A stretch of 64,000 nt of DNA from Pedobacter psychrodurus (GTDB taxonomy: Bacteria; Bacteroidota; Bacteroidia; Sphingobacteriales; Sphingobacteriaceae): positions 1 through 64,000 of the forward strand of contig NZ_SJSO01000025.1 in assembly GCF_004331735.1 (NCBI RefSeq), given 5' to 3'. Of this stretch, positions 23,346-31,436 are shown piece after piece (positions within the stretch are counted from its first letter, which is position 1; the number at the start of each line of letters is the position of its first letter). The notes under the pieces are model-generated. The model was given only the letters and a program-made list of their open reading frames with translations. It was not told the origin of the DNA and searched no databases. A program made the position numbers and the translations under genes.

Positions 23346-26300
23346 ATGAAGATAACAGATATATCTATAAAAAGGCCTTCGCTGGTGATTGTGGTGTTTA
23401 CCGCATTAACCTTGCTTGGGCTACTAAGTTACTTTTCGTTGGGTTATGAATTACTTCCAAAATTCTCTAACAACGTAGTATCTATTTCGACCATCTACCC
23501 TGGTGCTTCACCAAATGAGGTTGAAAATACCGTAACCAAAAAGATTGAGGATGCGGTATCATCGATGGAAAACATTAAAAAGATCAACTCTGTATCGTTC
23601 GAGAGTTTATCAACGGTTACCATTACCTTAACAGATAAGGCCAACATCGATATTTCATTGAATGATGCGCAACGTAAAGTAAATGCCATTCTTTCTAATT
23701 TACCTGAAGATGTAAAAACACCATCTTTAAGTAAATTCTCTTTAGATGATTTACCGGTTATTACGATGACTGCATCTGCAAACATGGATGATATAACCTT
23801 TTACGATTTAATTGATAAACGTATTGCTCCGGTTATTTCAAGGGTTACGGGTGTTGCTCAGGTTAACTTAATTGGTGGTTCAGAACGTGAAATCCAGGTT
23901 TCGCTAGATGCTGACAAGTTACAAGGTTACAATCTTTCTGTACCTCAGGTGCAGCAACTAATTTTAAGTTCTAACTTAGATTTCCCTACCGGAAGTGTTA
24001 AAACACAAAATCAGGATGTTTTAATTCGTTTATCGGGTAAATACAGAAGTATTGAAGAATTAAGAAATCTGGTTTTAACCACTTCGAAAGATGGTGCGCA
24101 GATCCGTTTGGGTGATATAGCCGATGTTCAGGATTCGAAAAAAGAAACCGAAAAACTGGCACGTGTTGATCGTAAAGCATCCATCGCAATCCAGATTATC
24201 AAACAAAGTGATGCAAATGCAGTAGAGGTAAGTAAAGGTACACATGCCATTATTGCTAAACTTAAAGATGAATATAAAGCCAATAATCTCGACATTAAAA
24301 TTGTAAACGACAGTTCGATTTTCACACTAGAATCTGCAGATGCCGTTATCCACGATTTAATCCTTGCGGTTGTTTTGGTGGCTTTCGTAATGCTTTTCTT
24401 CCTGCACAGTTTACGTAATGCGTTAATTGTAATGGTATCCATCCCAGCATCATTAATTGCTACGTTTATTGGGATCAGCTTATTTGGTTTCACCTTAAAC
24501 CTAATGTCATTACTAGGACTGTCCCTGGTGGTAGGTATCCTGGTGGATGATGCCATTGTGGTATTGGAGAATATCCAGCGACACATGGAGATGGGTAAAA
24601 ACAAAGTAAGGGCTGCCTCTGATGCAACACGTGAAATTGGATTTACGGTAGTATCTATTACCTTGGTAATTGTGGTGGTATTCTTCCCTATCGCAATCAG
24701 CTCGGGCTTGGTATCTAATATTCTACGTCAGTTCTGTGTGGTGGTAATTATTGCAACATTACTTTCATTGGTGGCTTCATTCACTATTGTTCCGTTACTT
24801 TTCTCACGTTTTGGAAAGTTAGAGCATATAGAAGGCAAAAACATGTTTGGGCGATTTATTTTATGGTTCGAAAAACAGCTTAAAAAATTCACGATTTGGA
24901 TTACCAGCATTTTAACATGGTCTTTAAACCATAAAAGACGTACCATTTTAGCAGTAGTCGTATTATTCGTTGCTGCAATGTGGTTAGCCGGAGCAGGTTT
25001 TATTGGATCGGAGTTTTTCCCTAAATCTGATAAAGGCGAGTTCTTAATCCAAATAGAATTACCTAAGGATGCTCCGTTAGAGCAAACCAACTTCTTTACC
25101 CAAAGAGCAGAGGCTTACTTAAGTAAACAACCTGAAATTATCCAGTTAATTACTACAGTAGGTCAGGCGAGTGGCGATTTCGGTGGAACCCAGGCAACAG
25201 CATACAAATCAGAGATTAATGTGAAACTGGTTGAGCGGGATAAACGCGAAGGCATGTCTTCAGATATTTTTGCCACAAAAATGAGTCGTGCTTTGGCAAA
25301 AGAATTAGTTGGAGCTAAAGTTAAAACCGTTCCGATCAGTATTTTGGGCATTGCTGAAAATGCGCCTATCAGCTTGGTGGTAATGGGTTCTAACTTGGAT
25401 AGTGCTCTAAAATATGCCGAAGGTGCTCAAAAGGTGCTTAGAACAATTCCTGGAGCTACGGAGATTAAATTATCGGTAGAAAAAGGAACACCTGAGATTA
25501 ATGTTCAGGTAGACCGCGATAAGATGTCGGCAGTTGGCTTAACGCTACAAACTGTTGGTTCTACCATGCAAACTGCATTTGCGGGTAATACCGATGGTAA
25601 ATATAGAAAAGGCGAGTACGAATACGACATTAATATTCAATATCAGGATTTTAACAGAAAAAATATTGATGATGTGCGCAACCTGATTTTTGTAAACGCT
25701 GAAGGCAAACAGATTAAGTTATCGCAATTTGCAAATATTACCGAAGGTTCAGGCCCGAGTCAGTTGGAACGCTTAAACAAATCGACATCTGTATCCGTTC
25801 AAGCACAATCAATCGGTAGACCAACAGGAACCGTGGTTGCTGAGTTCCAGGCGAAACTGGAAGAAATGCAAAAAAATGGTAAACTAAAAGCGCCAATCGG
25901 CGTAAGCTATACCTGGGCTGGAGATCAGGAAAACCAAAGTGAAGGTTTTGGTACTTTAGGTATTGCTTTATTGGCTTCAATTATTTTGGTATACCTGATT
26001 ATGGTAGCACTTTATGATAGTTTTGTTTACCCTTTTGTGGTGATGTTCTCGTTACCGCTGGCTTTAATCGGAGCTTTCTTAGCATTGGCCTTAACCAATA
26101 ACTCAATCGGTATTTTTACCATTTTAGGTTTTATTATGCTAATGGGTTTAGTAGCCAAGAATGCGATCATTTTGGTCGATTTCACCAACCATATGAAAGC
26201 TGAAGGAAAATCTACCATAGAAGCGCTAATTCTGGCTAACCATGCACGTTTACGCCCGATTTTGATGACCACTATTGCCATGATATTTGGTATGCTTCCA

Positions 26301-26540
26301 ATTGCATTAGCAAGTGGTGCAGGTGCCGAATGGAAAAATGGTTTGGCATGGGTTATCGTAGGTGGATTAACCAGTTCATTATTCTTAACCCTGATCGTTG
26401 TACCGGTAGTTTACTTAATTTTCGATATTATGTTGGATAAGTTAGGTTTCAACAAAAAAGTTAAAACAATCGATGAGCTGATGGTAGAACCATACGACCA
26501 CAAAGATGTGCTCGAATATGATGTGGATCTAAAACATTAA
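23346..26540 (+). CDS. RND family efflux pump permease (AcrB-like)
   Basis: 1064-aa proton-driven inner-membrane transporter. It has the RND layout of 12 membrane helices with two large periplasmic loops. The proton-relay helix 4 carries LSLVVGILVDDAIVVLENIQ with the paired Asp residues, and the matching second-half helix reads MLMGLVAKNAIILVDF. The N-terminus ISIKRPSLVIVVFTALTLLG is typical. It is last in the tetR-regulated operon and is followed by a strong terminator. Likely exports hydrophobic toxic compounds; substrate range is unknown. Confidence 0.94.
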   Translation: MKITDISIKRPSLVIVVFTALTLLGLLSYFSLGYELLPKFSNNVVSISTIYPGASPNEVENTVTKKIEDAVSSMENIKKINSVSFESLSTVTITLTDKANIDISLNDAQRKVNAILSNLPEDVKTPSLSKFSLDDLPVITMTASANMDDITFYDLIDKRIAPVISRVTGVAQVNLIGGSEREIQVSLDADKLQGYNLSVPQVQQLILSSNLDFPTGSVKTQNQDVLIRLSGKYRSIEELRNLVLTTSKDGAQIRLGDIADVQDSKKETEKLARVDRKASIAIQIIKQSDANAVEVSKGTHAIIAKLKDEYKANNLDIKIVNDSSIFTLESADAVIHDLILAVVLVAFVMLFFLHSLRNALIVMVSIPASLIATFIGISLFGFTLNLMSLLGLSLVVGILVDDAIVVLENIQRHMEMGKNKVRAASDATREIGFTVVSITLVIVVVFFPIAISSGLVSNILRQFCVVVIIATLLSLVASFTIVPLLFSRFGKLEHIEGKNMFGRFILWFEKQLKKFTIWITSILTWSLNHKRRTILAVVVLFVAAMWLAGAGFIGSEFFPKSDKGEFLIQIELPKDAPLEQTNFFTQRAEAYLSKQPEIIQLITTVGQASGDFGGTQATAYKSEINVKLVERDKREGMSSDIFATKMSRALAKELVGAKVKTVPISILGIAENAPISLVVMGSNLDSALKYAEGAQKVLRTIPGATEIKLSVEKGTPEINVQVDRDKMSAVGLTLQTVGSTMQTAFAGNTDGKYRKGEYEYDINIQYQDFNRKNIDDVRNLIFVNAEGKQIKLSQFANITEGSGPSQLERLNKSTSVSVQAQSIGRPTGTVVAEFQAKLEEMQKNGKLKAPIGVSYTWAGDQENQSEGFGTLGIALLASIILVYLIMVALYDSFVYPFVVMFSLPLALIGAFLALALTNNSIGIFTILGFIMLMGLVAKNAIILVDFTNHMKAEGKSTIEALILANHARLRPILMTTIAMIFGMLPIALASGAGAEWKNGLAWVIVGGLTSSLFLTLIVVPVVYLIFDIMLDKLGFNKKVKTIDELMVEPYDHKDVLEYDVDLKH

Positions 26541-26565
26541 TAAATATCCAGATTAACAATCAATT

Positions 26566-26594
26566 AGCCCCGACCCCAAATCGGGGCTTTTTTG
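26566..26594 (+). terminator. Intrinsic terminator of the RND operon
   Basis: AGCCCCGA and TCGGGGCT form an 8-bp GC-rich stem followed by TTTTTT, 25 bases after the permease stop. Confidence 0.88.
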
Positions 26595-26621
26595 TTGAGT
26601 TCCAAACGTAACACGCCGCCA

Positions 26622-26643
26622 TGGTTCGTGTCCCCACGAACCA
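26622..26643. repeat. 22-base palindrome, copy 1
   Basis: TGGTTCGTG and CACGAACCA around TCCC. Related copies are at 45001-45024 and 47017-47040. A further loose inverted repeat (AAGAAGTCTAGTTT ... AACTTGACTTCTTT) follows at about 26668-26720. Confidence 0.6.
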
Positions 26644-26791
26644 CCACTATTTATATGAAGTTTTATCCAAGAAGTCTAGTTTAAACGGACAAAGTGCTAG
26701 TGGAAACTTGACTTCTTTTTAAATGCTGCGCAGATAATTATACAATGTTGTCTTCAAACAAATTATGTTACAACATTGTATATTAGGCATT

Positions 26792-27595
26792 ATGTTTAAA
26801 TTCATTTTTAGCCTATTCCTGATCTGCTCTTCCCTTTTGGTTAATGCTCAACACCCTCCTGTTTTTCCGGCGATGACTACAGATTCGAGCTCTATTAAGC
26901 TCTATAACCTAGACATCACCCTGGTAAAATACAGTTACAAACCTAATGGCATTAAATTTTTAGTCGTACATGATAATGAAGATACCGGTGTAAAAGCAGG
27001 CTTTGATTATATTCGTTGGAGCGGCGGCGAACTCATCGACAGTCAATATGGTGGTGTAAGAGATTATTATTTCACCTATATGGATGATCAATATCGTATA
27101 GATCCTAACGCCATTTATACCGAAGTAGGTGTAAAAACACGGTTAAAAAAAGATTTTTTCAGCTCTAATGAAGTTGAAAAAGCGATACTTAATGCGGGCA
27201 AACAAATAGTGGATTTTTACGACCCAAAAGCTACAGGTTATTTTTTAACGCTGCATAACAATGCTGATGGTGGTTTTGGTATTTCTTCTTATTTGCCAGG
27301 ATATGATTTAGCCAGCACGGCCGATTCGGTTTATATTAACTTCCAGATGGATGGCGATGATCTTGTTTACGTAACCGAGCCCAGGTTATTCAAGAGCCTA
27401 AAAAAAGCGAATGTGAATGTAATTCTCCAATCTAAATTTGTTTCCAACGATGGCTCTCTTTCGGTTTACGCCATGCAGAATAATATTCCTTATATTAATG
27501 TTGAAGTACAACATGGGCATCAGGAAGAAAATTTAAGGTTAATCGAACTGGCTATTGCAGCCCTAAAAGAACATGGATTGGTGAAGAAAGAATAG
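26792..27595 (+). CDS. Exported protein of unknown function, possible amidase-like fold
   Basis: 267 aa from the Met at 26792, which gives a signal peptide (MFKFIFSLFLICSSLLVNAQ); the frame is open nine codons earlier. I do not recognise the family. Three blocks recall the order of amidase_3-type hydrolases: GIKFLVVHDNEDTGVKAGFD (about 55-75), YFLTLHNNADGGFG (about 150-163) and NIPYINVEVQHGHQEENL (about 235-255). The spacing of His and Glu residues could suit a zinc site, but the match is by eye only. It stands alone after the efflux operon. Confidence 0.5.
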   Translation: MFKFIFSLFLICSSLLVNAQHPPVFPAMTTDSSSIKLYNLDITLVKYSYKPNGIKFLVVHDNEDTGVKAGFDYIRWSGGELIDSQYGGVRDYYFTYMDDQYRIDPNAIYTEVGVKTRLKKDFFSSNEVEKAILNAGKQIVDFYDPKATGYFLTLHNNADGGFGISSYLPGYDLASTADSVYINFQMDGDDLVYVTEPRLFKSLKKANVNVILQSKFVSNDGSLSVYAMQNNIPYINVEVQHGHQEENLRLIELAIAALKEHGLVKKE

Positions 27596-27675
27596 GACAA
27601 AAGTAGTAATCGTTACCCTGTAGCTACGACTGCACTCGAAATGAAAATGATTGTTTTAAAATTAGGAAATGATTG

Positions 27676-28054
27676 GCCTGTGGTTCTTGGAGGGCACCAG
27701 TCCCGCTTTATGCTTTATCCCGATCAAAAAATCGGGATGTTCGCTCCAATCGGGTTTACGAACAAGGGTTTGTGCACCCTGCAACCCCAAAAATGAAATA
27801 CTGTTTAGGCCCATTAGCCCCGGTTGAAGCGTTACCCAATGTTATTAAGTTAAGCATACGAGTTGTCAGTCTGAGCCTGTCGAAGACCTTTGCTAGTCGA
27901 AAACAAAAAAATATTTGTCCTTCGACAGGCTCAGGATGACAATATTTTTTGCTTTCTCTTTAACTTAATGACATTGAGCATTACCCTGCAGCAACGAGTT
28001 ACGAGGAAGCGAAGCGTAAAACGGAAAGGAACTTTCCGCTATGCACAAGCGGCG
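27676..28054 (-). repeat. Long dispersed intergenic repeat, copy C (interrupted)
   Basis: Reverse-orientation copy of the family at 5567 and 13690: CCGGTTGAAGCGTTACC and CTGCAGCAACGAG are recognisable, as are the CCAGTCCCGC block and an ATCCCGATCAAAAAATCGGGAT hairpin. It is split by a ~143-base inverted-repeat insertion at 27838-27980. The open frame that crosses it is not a gene. It fills most of the gene-free gap 27596-28145. Confidence 0.7.
27838..27980. mobile_element. Small inverted-repeat insertion nested in copy C
   Basis: Ends AATGTTATTAAGTTAA and, inverted, AATGTCATTAAGTTAA (15 of 16 match) enclose a second palindrome, GAGCCTGTCGAAG...CTTCGACAGGCTCAGGATGAC. TTACCC occurs on both sides (27832-27837, 27981-27986), as a target duplication would, though five extra bases (GAGCA) separate the right end from it. 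Copies A and B are continuous at this point. Confidence 0.65.
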
Positions 28055-28145
28055 CGCTCCAAATATTGAATACATTTTTATTTAAAAATGAAAGCCCTGC
28101 TATACCTCTCTGTTAATCAATTCAAATCGTTAAGCCGATCCCAGT

Positions 28146-29351
28146 CTAGTTTATCGCTTTTATTTTTGTGATCAGGAAAGTAATCAGCAAACCAAAAACA
28201 GAAATTATCCCGAAAGAATAACGCAGGCTTGATAGTTGCGAAACATAACCTATTAATGGCGGGCCAAACAAAAATGCAAAATAACCGATACTCGAAACCA
28301 TGGTTATGGCTTTACCAGCAGGTACTTTTTTATTGTTACCGGCAATGCTATATACCATTGGTACAATACTCGAAACACCCAGACCAATAAGCATAAAGCC
28401 AAAAATGGCAACAATTACGTTTGGAAATATTACGGCAAGCGCCATGCCTATCGATATAATGGCGCCACTGATTTGCAGGAGATTTTTCCGCCCGAATTTA
28501 CCGATTAAAAACACCCCTAAAAATCTTCCGCTTGCCATCATAAACATGAATGATGCATAACCAATAATTGCCTTATTATGAGGTAATTTCACAACATCTT
28601 CAAAATAAATAGCACTCCAATCGAACATTGTCCCTTCGGTGGCCATACTACAAAATGCGATAACGCCTAACAATACTAAAATACCCTGCGGCATGGTAAA
28701 AAACTTTGTTTTCTCTACTACAGCATCTGGTTTATTATAGTTTAGCAACTTTTTCCAGTTAAGTGCAACATTGCTTAAGGATATCAGCGCAATAATCCAG
28801 AAATGGGTATACATGCCTAATTTTAGGTTAACCAATCCAAGGGCAATTAAAGCCCCGGCTAAATTACCAATACTCCAAGCCCCATGGAAAGAACTCATAA
28901 TGGGTTTACCGTAATAATTTTCACCTGCGACACCTTGTGTGTTTAATGCAATATTACAAAGGTTACCGGTTATACCAAACAGTACCAAAAAAGCAGCCAA
29001 CTGCCAACCAGTGGTGGCTAATGCTAAAAAAGTTAATGCAATTGCATAAAGTGGCGCAGTCGCCACAAGCATTTTCTTACTGCCAAAATGAGTGGTTAAT
29101 TTTGCCGAAAAAAACATTGTAATAATCTGCCCTGCAGGCAATGCAAATAGAATAGATCCTAATTCTGCATCATTTAAACCCATCGAAGCTTTAAAAGTGG
29201 GTATCCTGCTGGCCCAACTTGCAAAACAGACTCCTTGCATAAAGTAAAAGGCAGATATGGCAAAACGTACTTGTTTTGGAGAGCTTTGTGCTAATACAGG
29301 TTTATCTTCTTGTTTTCTTAATATCCCCTGTTCTTGCGTACTGTCTTCCAA
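28146..29351 (-). CDS. MFS transporter
   Basis: 401-aa inner-membrane permease with about twelve hydrophobic segments after a ~25-residue polar N-terminus. Loop 2-3 (SAKLTTHFGSKKMLVATAPL) is the degenerate MFS motif A. The sequence resembles the fucose-permease-like or YbjJ-like MFS group of sugar or small-molecule porters. It follows tenA in the same direction after a 110-base gap, so it may be co-regulated with the thiamine genes, but the gap could also hold its own promoter. Substrate unknown. Confidence 0.85.
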   Translation of the reverse strand: MEDSTQEQGILRKQEDKPVLAQSSPKQVRFAISAFYFMQGVCFASWASRIPTFKASMGLNDAELGSILFALPAGQIITMFFSAKLTTHFGSKKMLVATAPLYAIALTFLALATTGWQLAAFLVLFGITGNLCNIALNTQGVAGENYYGKPIMSSFHGAWSIGNLAGALIALGLVNLKLGMYTHFWIIALISLSNVALNWKKLLNYNKPDAVVEKTKFFTMPQGILVLLGVIAFCSMATEGTMFDWSAIYFEDVVKLPHNKAIIGYASFMFMMASGRFLGVFLIGKFGRKNLLQISGAIISIGMALAVIFPNVIVAIFGFMLIGLGVSSIVPMVYSIAGNNKKVPAGKAITMVSSIGYFAFLFGPPLIGYVSQLSSLRYSFGIISVFGLLITFLITKIKAIN

Positions 29352-29461
29352 AATGATGTGTTAAATTATAGATCGAACTGCAAAGTTCCTTAAATCAATT
29401 GGAAATACCGACAATTTTTTAACATTTTATCAAAATATTTACAGCCAACCGGGTTAAAATC

Positions 29462-30115
29462 TTAGATTTTCCATTTTTCCAGTTCATAAGCACTATCCCA
29501 AAACATCCATTCTAAACGGGTTGCCATTTTAAAAACAGACAGCATTTTTTGTTGAGTTGCTGCATTACACTGCGCTGCCAGTTGATCGGCAATATTGATC
29601 GCTTTTTCTACTGCTAAAGCAAATTCGACGCCCGCATACATATCGATCCACCTTTTATAAGGATTCTGATCGCCATTTTGCTGCGCAAAAATATGATCGC
29701 CCACTGCCTTATAGATCCAGAAGCATGGCAAAACAGCGGCTACTGCAACTTCTACATTGGCATACGCGGCCTGACTGAGGATATAATTGGTATACAAAAG
29801 TGTAGATGGGGTGGGTTGCACTTCGTTAGCTAAACCAAATTCTACAAAATAACTTTCGTGCAAACTACGTTCGGCAAAAATTGCACCAGTAGAAAATCCG
29901 GCAAAAGCCATCACCAAATCTGCATCTTGCATTCGGCTACTAATCGTACTTAAAGTTCTGCCAAACTCCAAAAGGTAGTAAGCATCTTGAGCCAAATAAA
30001 AGATAAACTTTTCTGCGGGTAAGGTGCCATTACTTAATTCGGTATTGAAAGGCATTTCTAAAATTTTGGCATAAATTGGTTTTACGCTGTCCCATGCCTG
30101 TTCGCTCCACTTCAT
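29462..30115 (-). CDS. tenA: TenA family aminopyrimidine aminohydrolase
   Basis: 217-aa cytoplasmic thiaminase-II-type enzyme that salvages the pyrimidine part of degraded thiamine as HMP. The all-helical TenA fold is recognised from MPFNTELSNGTLPAEKFIFY, LAQDAYYLLEFGRTLS, ESYFVEFGL, AAVLPCFWIYKAVGD and YKRWIDMYAGVEFA. The active-site Cys lies in AVLPCFWIY-type position, and Glu/Tyr partners are present. It overlaps thiD by four bases and lies under the TPP riboswitch. Confidence 0.92.
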   Translation of the reverse strand: MKWSEQAWDSVKPIYAKILEMPFNTELSNGTLPAEKFIFYLAQDAYYLLEFGRTLSTISSRMQDADLVMAFAGFSTGAIFAERSLHESYFVEFGLANEVQPTPSTLLYTNYILSQAAYANVEVAVAAVLPCFWIYKAVGDHIFAQQNGDQNPYKRWIDMYAGVEFALAVEKAINIADQLAAQCNAATQQKMLSVFKMATRLEWMFWDSAYELEKWKI

Positions 30116-30930
30116 TGAATGATTAATTTTAAAGGTTCGAAAAAGTGGTTTAATGGGCCGTTGCCCTTGCCGGTTTTTACTTCGCTACCAGTTTTTAACG
30201 CTTCACTGATATAGTTTTTTGCATTTTTAATTGCGACTAGTAAAGCATTACCCTTAGCCATTTCGGCAGCAATGGCAGAAGAAAGCGTACAACCTGTTCC
30301 ATGTAGATTTTCAGAAGCAATAAAGGCACTTTCTAATATAACGGGAGCATCGTTTTCAGCAATAAAGACGTCGTAAATGATTGGCCCGATTAAATGCCCT
30401 CCTTTTATTAAAACGGCTTTCGCCCCTTTTCCTATAATTTTTCTACCCGCAGCAATCATGTCATCGAGGTTATGAATCTCTTGCCCCGAAAGGATAATCG
30501 CCTCATCTATATTTGGGGTAACCAGTGTTACCAGCGGGAATAATTTTTCAACCAATTGGGTAACCGTATCAGCTTCGATCAACCTATCGCCGCTGGTGGC
30601 TACCATAACAGGATCTAAAATAATGGGGACGTATTGATTATAAATTTTTAATTCCTTTTCAATTACCTGCACCACTTGGGCACGATTAATCATTCCGATT
30701 TTAATAGCTACGGGCACTATATCTTCTAATACAGCTTGTAACTGATCTTTAATAATTTCGGCTGGAATGCCATGCACCGACCGCACGCCCATTGTATTTT
30801 GTGCTGTTACTGCCGTAATTACCGAGGTACCAAAGCAACCCAAAGCAGAAAAGGTTTTTAAATCGGCCTGAATGCCTGCACCGCCTCCACTATCTGAACC
30901 CGCTATTGTTAATACATTAATATAATTCAT
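30112..30930 (-). CDS. thiD: Hydroxymethylpyrimidine/phosphomethylpyrimidine kinase
   Basis: 272-aa cytoplasmic kinase that makes HMP-pyrophosphate for thiamine synthesis. The start at 30930 (MNYINVLTIAGSD) fits the family; two upstream Mets (30945, 30957) would add a non-conserved extension. Motifs: TIAGSDSGGGAGIQADLKTF at the N-terminus, then VLIKGGHL and the C-terminal anion hole LHGTGCTLSSAIAAEMAKG. It is the first gene after the TPP riboswitch and is coupled to tenA, which supplies HMP by salvage. Confidence 0.95.
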   Translation of the reverse strand: MNYINVLTIAGSDSGGGAGIQADLKTFSALGCFGTSVITAVTAQNTMGVRSVHGIPAEIIKDQLQAVLEDIVPVAIKIGMINRAQVVQVIEKELKIYNQYVPIILDPVMVATSGDRLIEADTVTQLVEKLFPLVTLVTPNIDEAIILSGQEIHNLDDMIAAGRKIIGKGAKAVLIKGGHLIGPIIYDVFIAENDAPVILESAFIASENLHGTGCTLSSAIAAEMAKGNALLVAIKNAKNYISEALKTGSEVKTGKGNGPLNHFFEPLKLIIQ

Positions 30931-31007
30931 TGCTAAAGACTTCATTTTGTTATACAACTTCAGGAGTCTTCAAATGCAGGATGCATTATACGCAATTTTT
31001 GCAGACA

Positions 31008-31170
31008 AACTAATTTCCTACGCCGGCATTATCCGGATCAGGTTCATTTATATGGCATAGGGTGTAAGGTTTAGGGCATAGGATTTCACCTTCCGCCTTT
31101 TACCTTTTACTTTAACCTATAAAATGGGTATGTTCTCAGCCAACTTATTTTGAAGGCACCCCTAAAGTTT
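31008..31170 (-). promoter_or_regulatory. TPP riboswitch (THI box)
   Basis: Minus strand: TAGGGGTGCC (about 31155-31164), GGCTGAGAACATACCC with the invariant CTGAGA at 31134-31139, then GAACCTGATCCGGATAATGC and CGGCGTAGGAA ending about 31015. Closing bases AACT/AGTT frame the aptamer. It controls thiD-tenA. The loop between CTGAGA and ACCTGATCC is about 90 bases, far more than usual, and is filled by purine-rich words like AAAGGTAAAAGGCGGAAGG. No T-run hairpin is seen before thiD; instead AAGACT (in the leader) can pair with AGTCTT just before the start codon, suggesting control of translation. Confidence 0.93.
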
Positions 31171-31310
31171 TATTTTGTATCGCAATATAGGACTTAATTT
31201 TTAGAGCCTGTTTAAAAATGATATAGTTTTTTACTTGGCAAAAATATAGTGCAGTCCCGAATTTTCGGGAGAGAGATCTTTTAAAGAAGATTGATGTATC
31301 GCCTTTCGTA

Positions 31311-31366
31311 GATTTCTCAATTTCGCCACCGATGAAAAACCGGCGGGCTTCAGTCGAAATGACGAC
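31311..31366. repeat. Half palindrome of the GTCATTTCGACTGAAG type
   Basis: On the minus strand it reads GTCATTTCGACTGAAG ... GAGAAATCTAC, the same words as 55711-55750. It contains an inner hairpin CCGCCGGTTTTTCATCGGTGG. Non-coding. Confidence 0.5.
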
Positions 31367-31376
31367 AAGAGAAAAA

Positions 31377-31405
31377 ACAAAAAACCCCGATTTCGCATCG
31401 GGGTT
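31377..31405 (-). terminator. Intrinsic terminator of the beta-propeller lipoprotein gene
   Basis: Minus strand: AACCCCGAT and ATCGGGGTT enclose GCGAA and are followed by TTTTG, about 30 bases after the stop. Confidence 0.85.
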
Positions 31406-31436
31406 AAACATAATAATTAATAAAGGGATAGAGAGA

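Noticed and set aside
24128..24604. 158-aa minus-strand open frame inside the RND permease gene
   Set aside because: Antisense shadow of a highly conserved transporter.
27673..27939. 88-aa open frame before the MFS gene
   Set aside because: It spans a dispersed repeat and the nested insertion; composition and context are non-coding.
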